Origin: Whitmania pigra
Taxonomy: Eukaryota > Annelida > Clitellata > Hirudinida > Haemopidae
Assembly (NCBI GenBank): GCA_021613335.1
Contig: JAJTWR010000332.1
Coordinates: 1,847,001 to 1,911,000 of the forward strand
Direction of reading: 5' to 3'
Length of the DNA stretch: 64,000 bases
This document shows, piece after piece, positions 63,441-64,000 of the stretch. The stretch's first letter is position 1; the number at the start of each line of letters is the position of its first letter. The notes under the pieces were generated by a model. It saw only the letters and a list, made by a program, of their open reading frames with translations. It did no database searches and was not told where the DNA came from. The translations under genes were made by a program, and so were the position numbers.

Positions 63441-64000
63441 ACAAATTACACCACTTACAAAAGATACCAGTATATCTCTTTTTGCAACAATTTATAATCA
63501 TAATGCAATTAACTCTATCATGTTGCACAGCAATCAGAAACGTCAGCAAGAACAAGCAATTACAGCAAACTACAGCTGTAACAATCTGATGTAGCAATTC
63601 TGTCAGTCATTCTAGTTTTATTTTAGCAGCAACAGTTTCTCAAACGTTTTGTCACACAATTTACCCATGTGGTCTGCTGATAATCACAGCGAAATTGAAA
63701 AGGCGCTCAACTTGTACCGAAGACGGCAGAGTTGCAGTAAAAACATTTGCTTAATCGTTGGATAACTGTTACGCTCAATCCTTTTTTTTTTTAATCTTCC
63801 AAAAACTGGAGACCTTCCAACTCAATTTTGGTTGAATCACTTACTAGCTTTAGCCACTAGTATCAACATAAACAGCATTCTGCATAAAACTTTAAGTAAT
63901 CACCTGTAGCGTCACCCATTTCCTTGTTCCCATCAAAATCAGACGCGATGGTTTGTGTCTTACTTTTAGTCGTTCTCACAAAAAGTGTCTGCAAGTGCCC

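Overview
The window is animal nuclear DNA. It is AT-rich, its genes are split by GT-AG introns, and about a third of it is transposon debris. The gene set (ATG7, CDC42, GALNT7, ADAL, MFSD14, SLC46-like, trypsin-like protease, PARP12/ZAP-like) is pan-metazoan. The mobile elements (P/THAP, several hATs, pogo/Tigger, I-, CR1- and R4/Dong-type LINEs, tRNA-derived SINEs) fit an invertebrate, but the sequence does not fix the phylum. I built the gene models by hand from homology, splice sites and exon phase. Coordinates are therefore predictions, although the phases close in every multi-exon model given.

Layout. 1-5.3 kb: the 5' half of ATG7 (minus strand), running off the left edge, with a 94-bp hAT MITE and pogo/hAT debris in its introns. 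5.6-16.3 kb: a nested transposon cluster, comprising a P/THAP element inside an I-type LINE, a tRNA-type SINE that shares the LINE's 3' tail, three hATs, a CR1-type LINE inside one hAT, and a pogo fragment. 16.8-36.9 kb: two tandem paralogous plus-strand genes of PARP12/ZAP architecture (CCCH fingers, WWE, ADP-ribosyltransferase). Between them lie an LTR-element remnant, an intronless HNMT-like methyltransferase (minus) and a long R4/Dong-like LINE set in an (AAT)n microsatellite. 38.6-39.8 kb: complete CDC42 (minus). 40.8-47.4 kb: a small predicted secreted protein, a trypsin-like protease and an SLC46-like MFS transporter (all plus). 47.6-60.8 kb: ADAL, GALNT7 and MFSD14 (all minus). 62.5-63.0 kb: an intronless single-pass membrane protein of unknown function (plus).

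The genes do not form one pathway; they are ordinary neighbours. The most interesting biology is the PARP12-like pair. The first copy keeps a mono-ADP-ribosyltransferase H-Y-I triad, while the second has lost it (Y-N-V). This resembles the vertebrate PARP12/PARP13 (ZAP) split between an active enzyme and an RNA-binding pseudoenzyme. The second highlight is the R4/Dong-like LINE. It combines a C-terminal restriction-like endonuclease with an L1-like ORF1, and its ORF2 is broken by a 57-bp antisense fragment of the I-type LINE/SINE tail with a perfect 11-bp target duplication.
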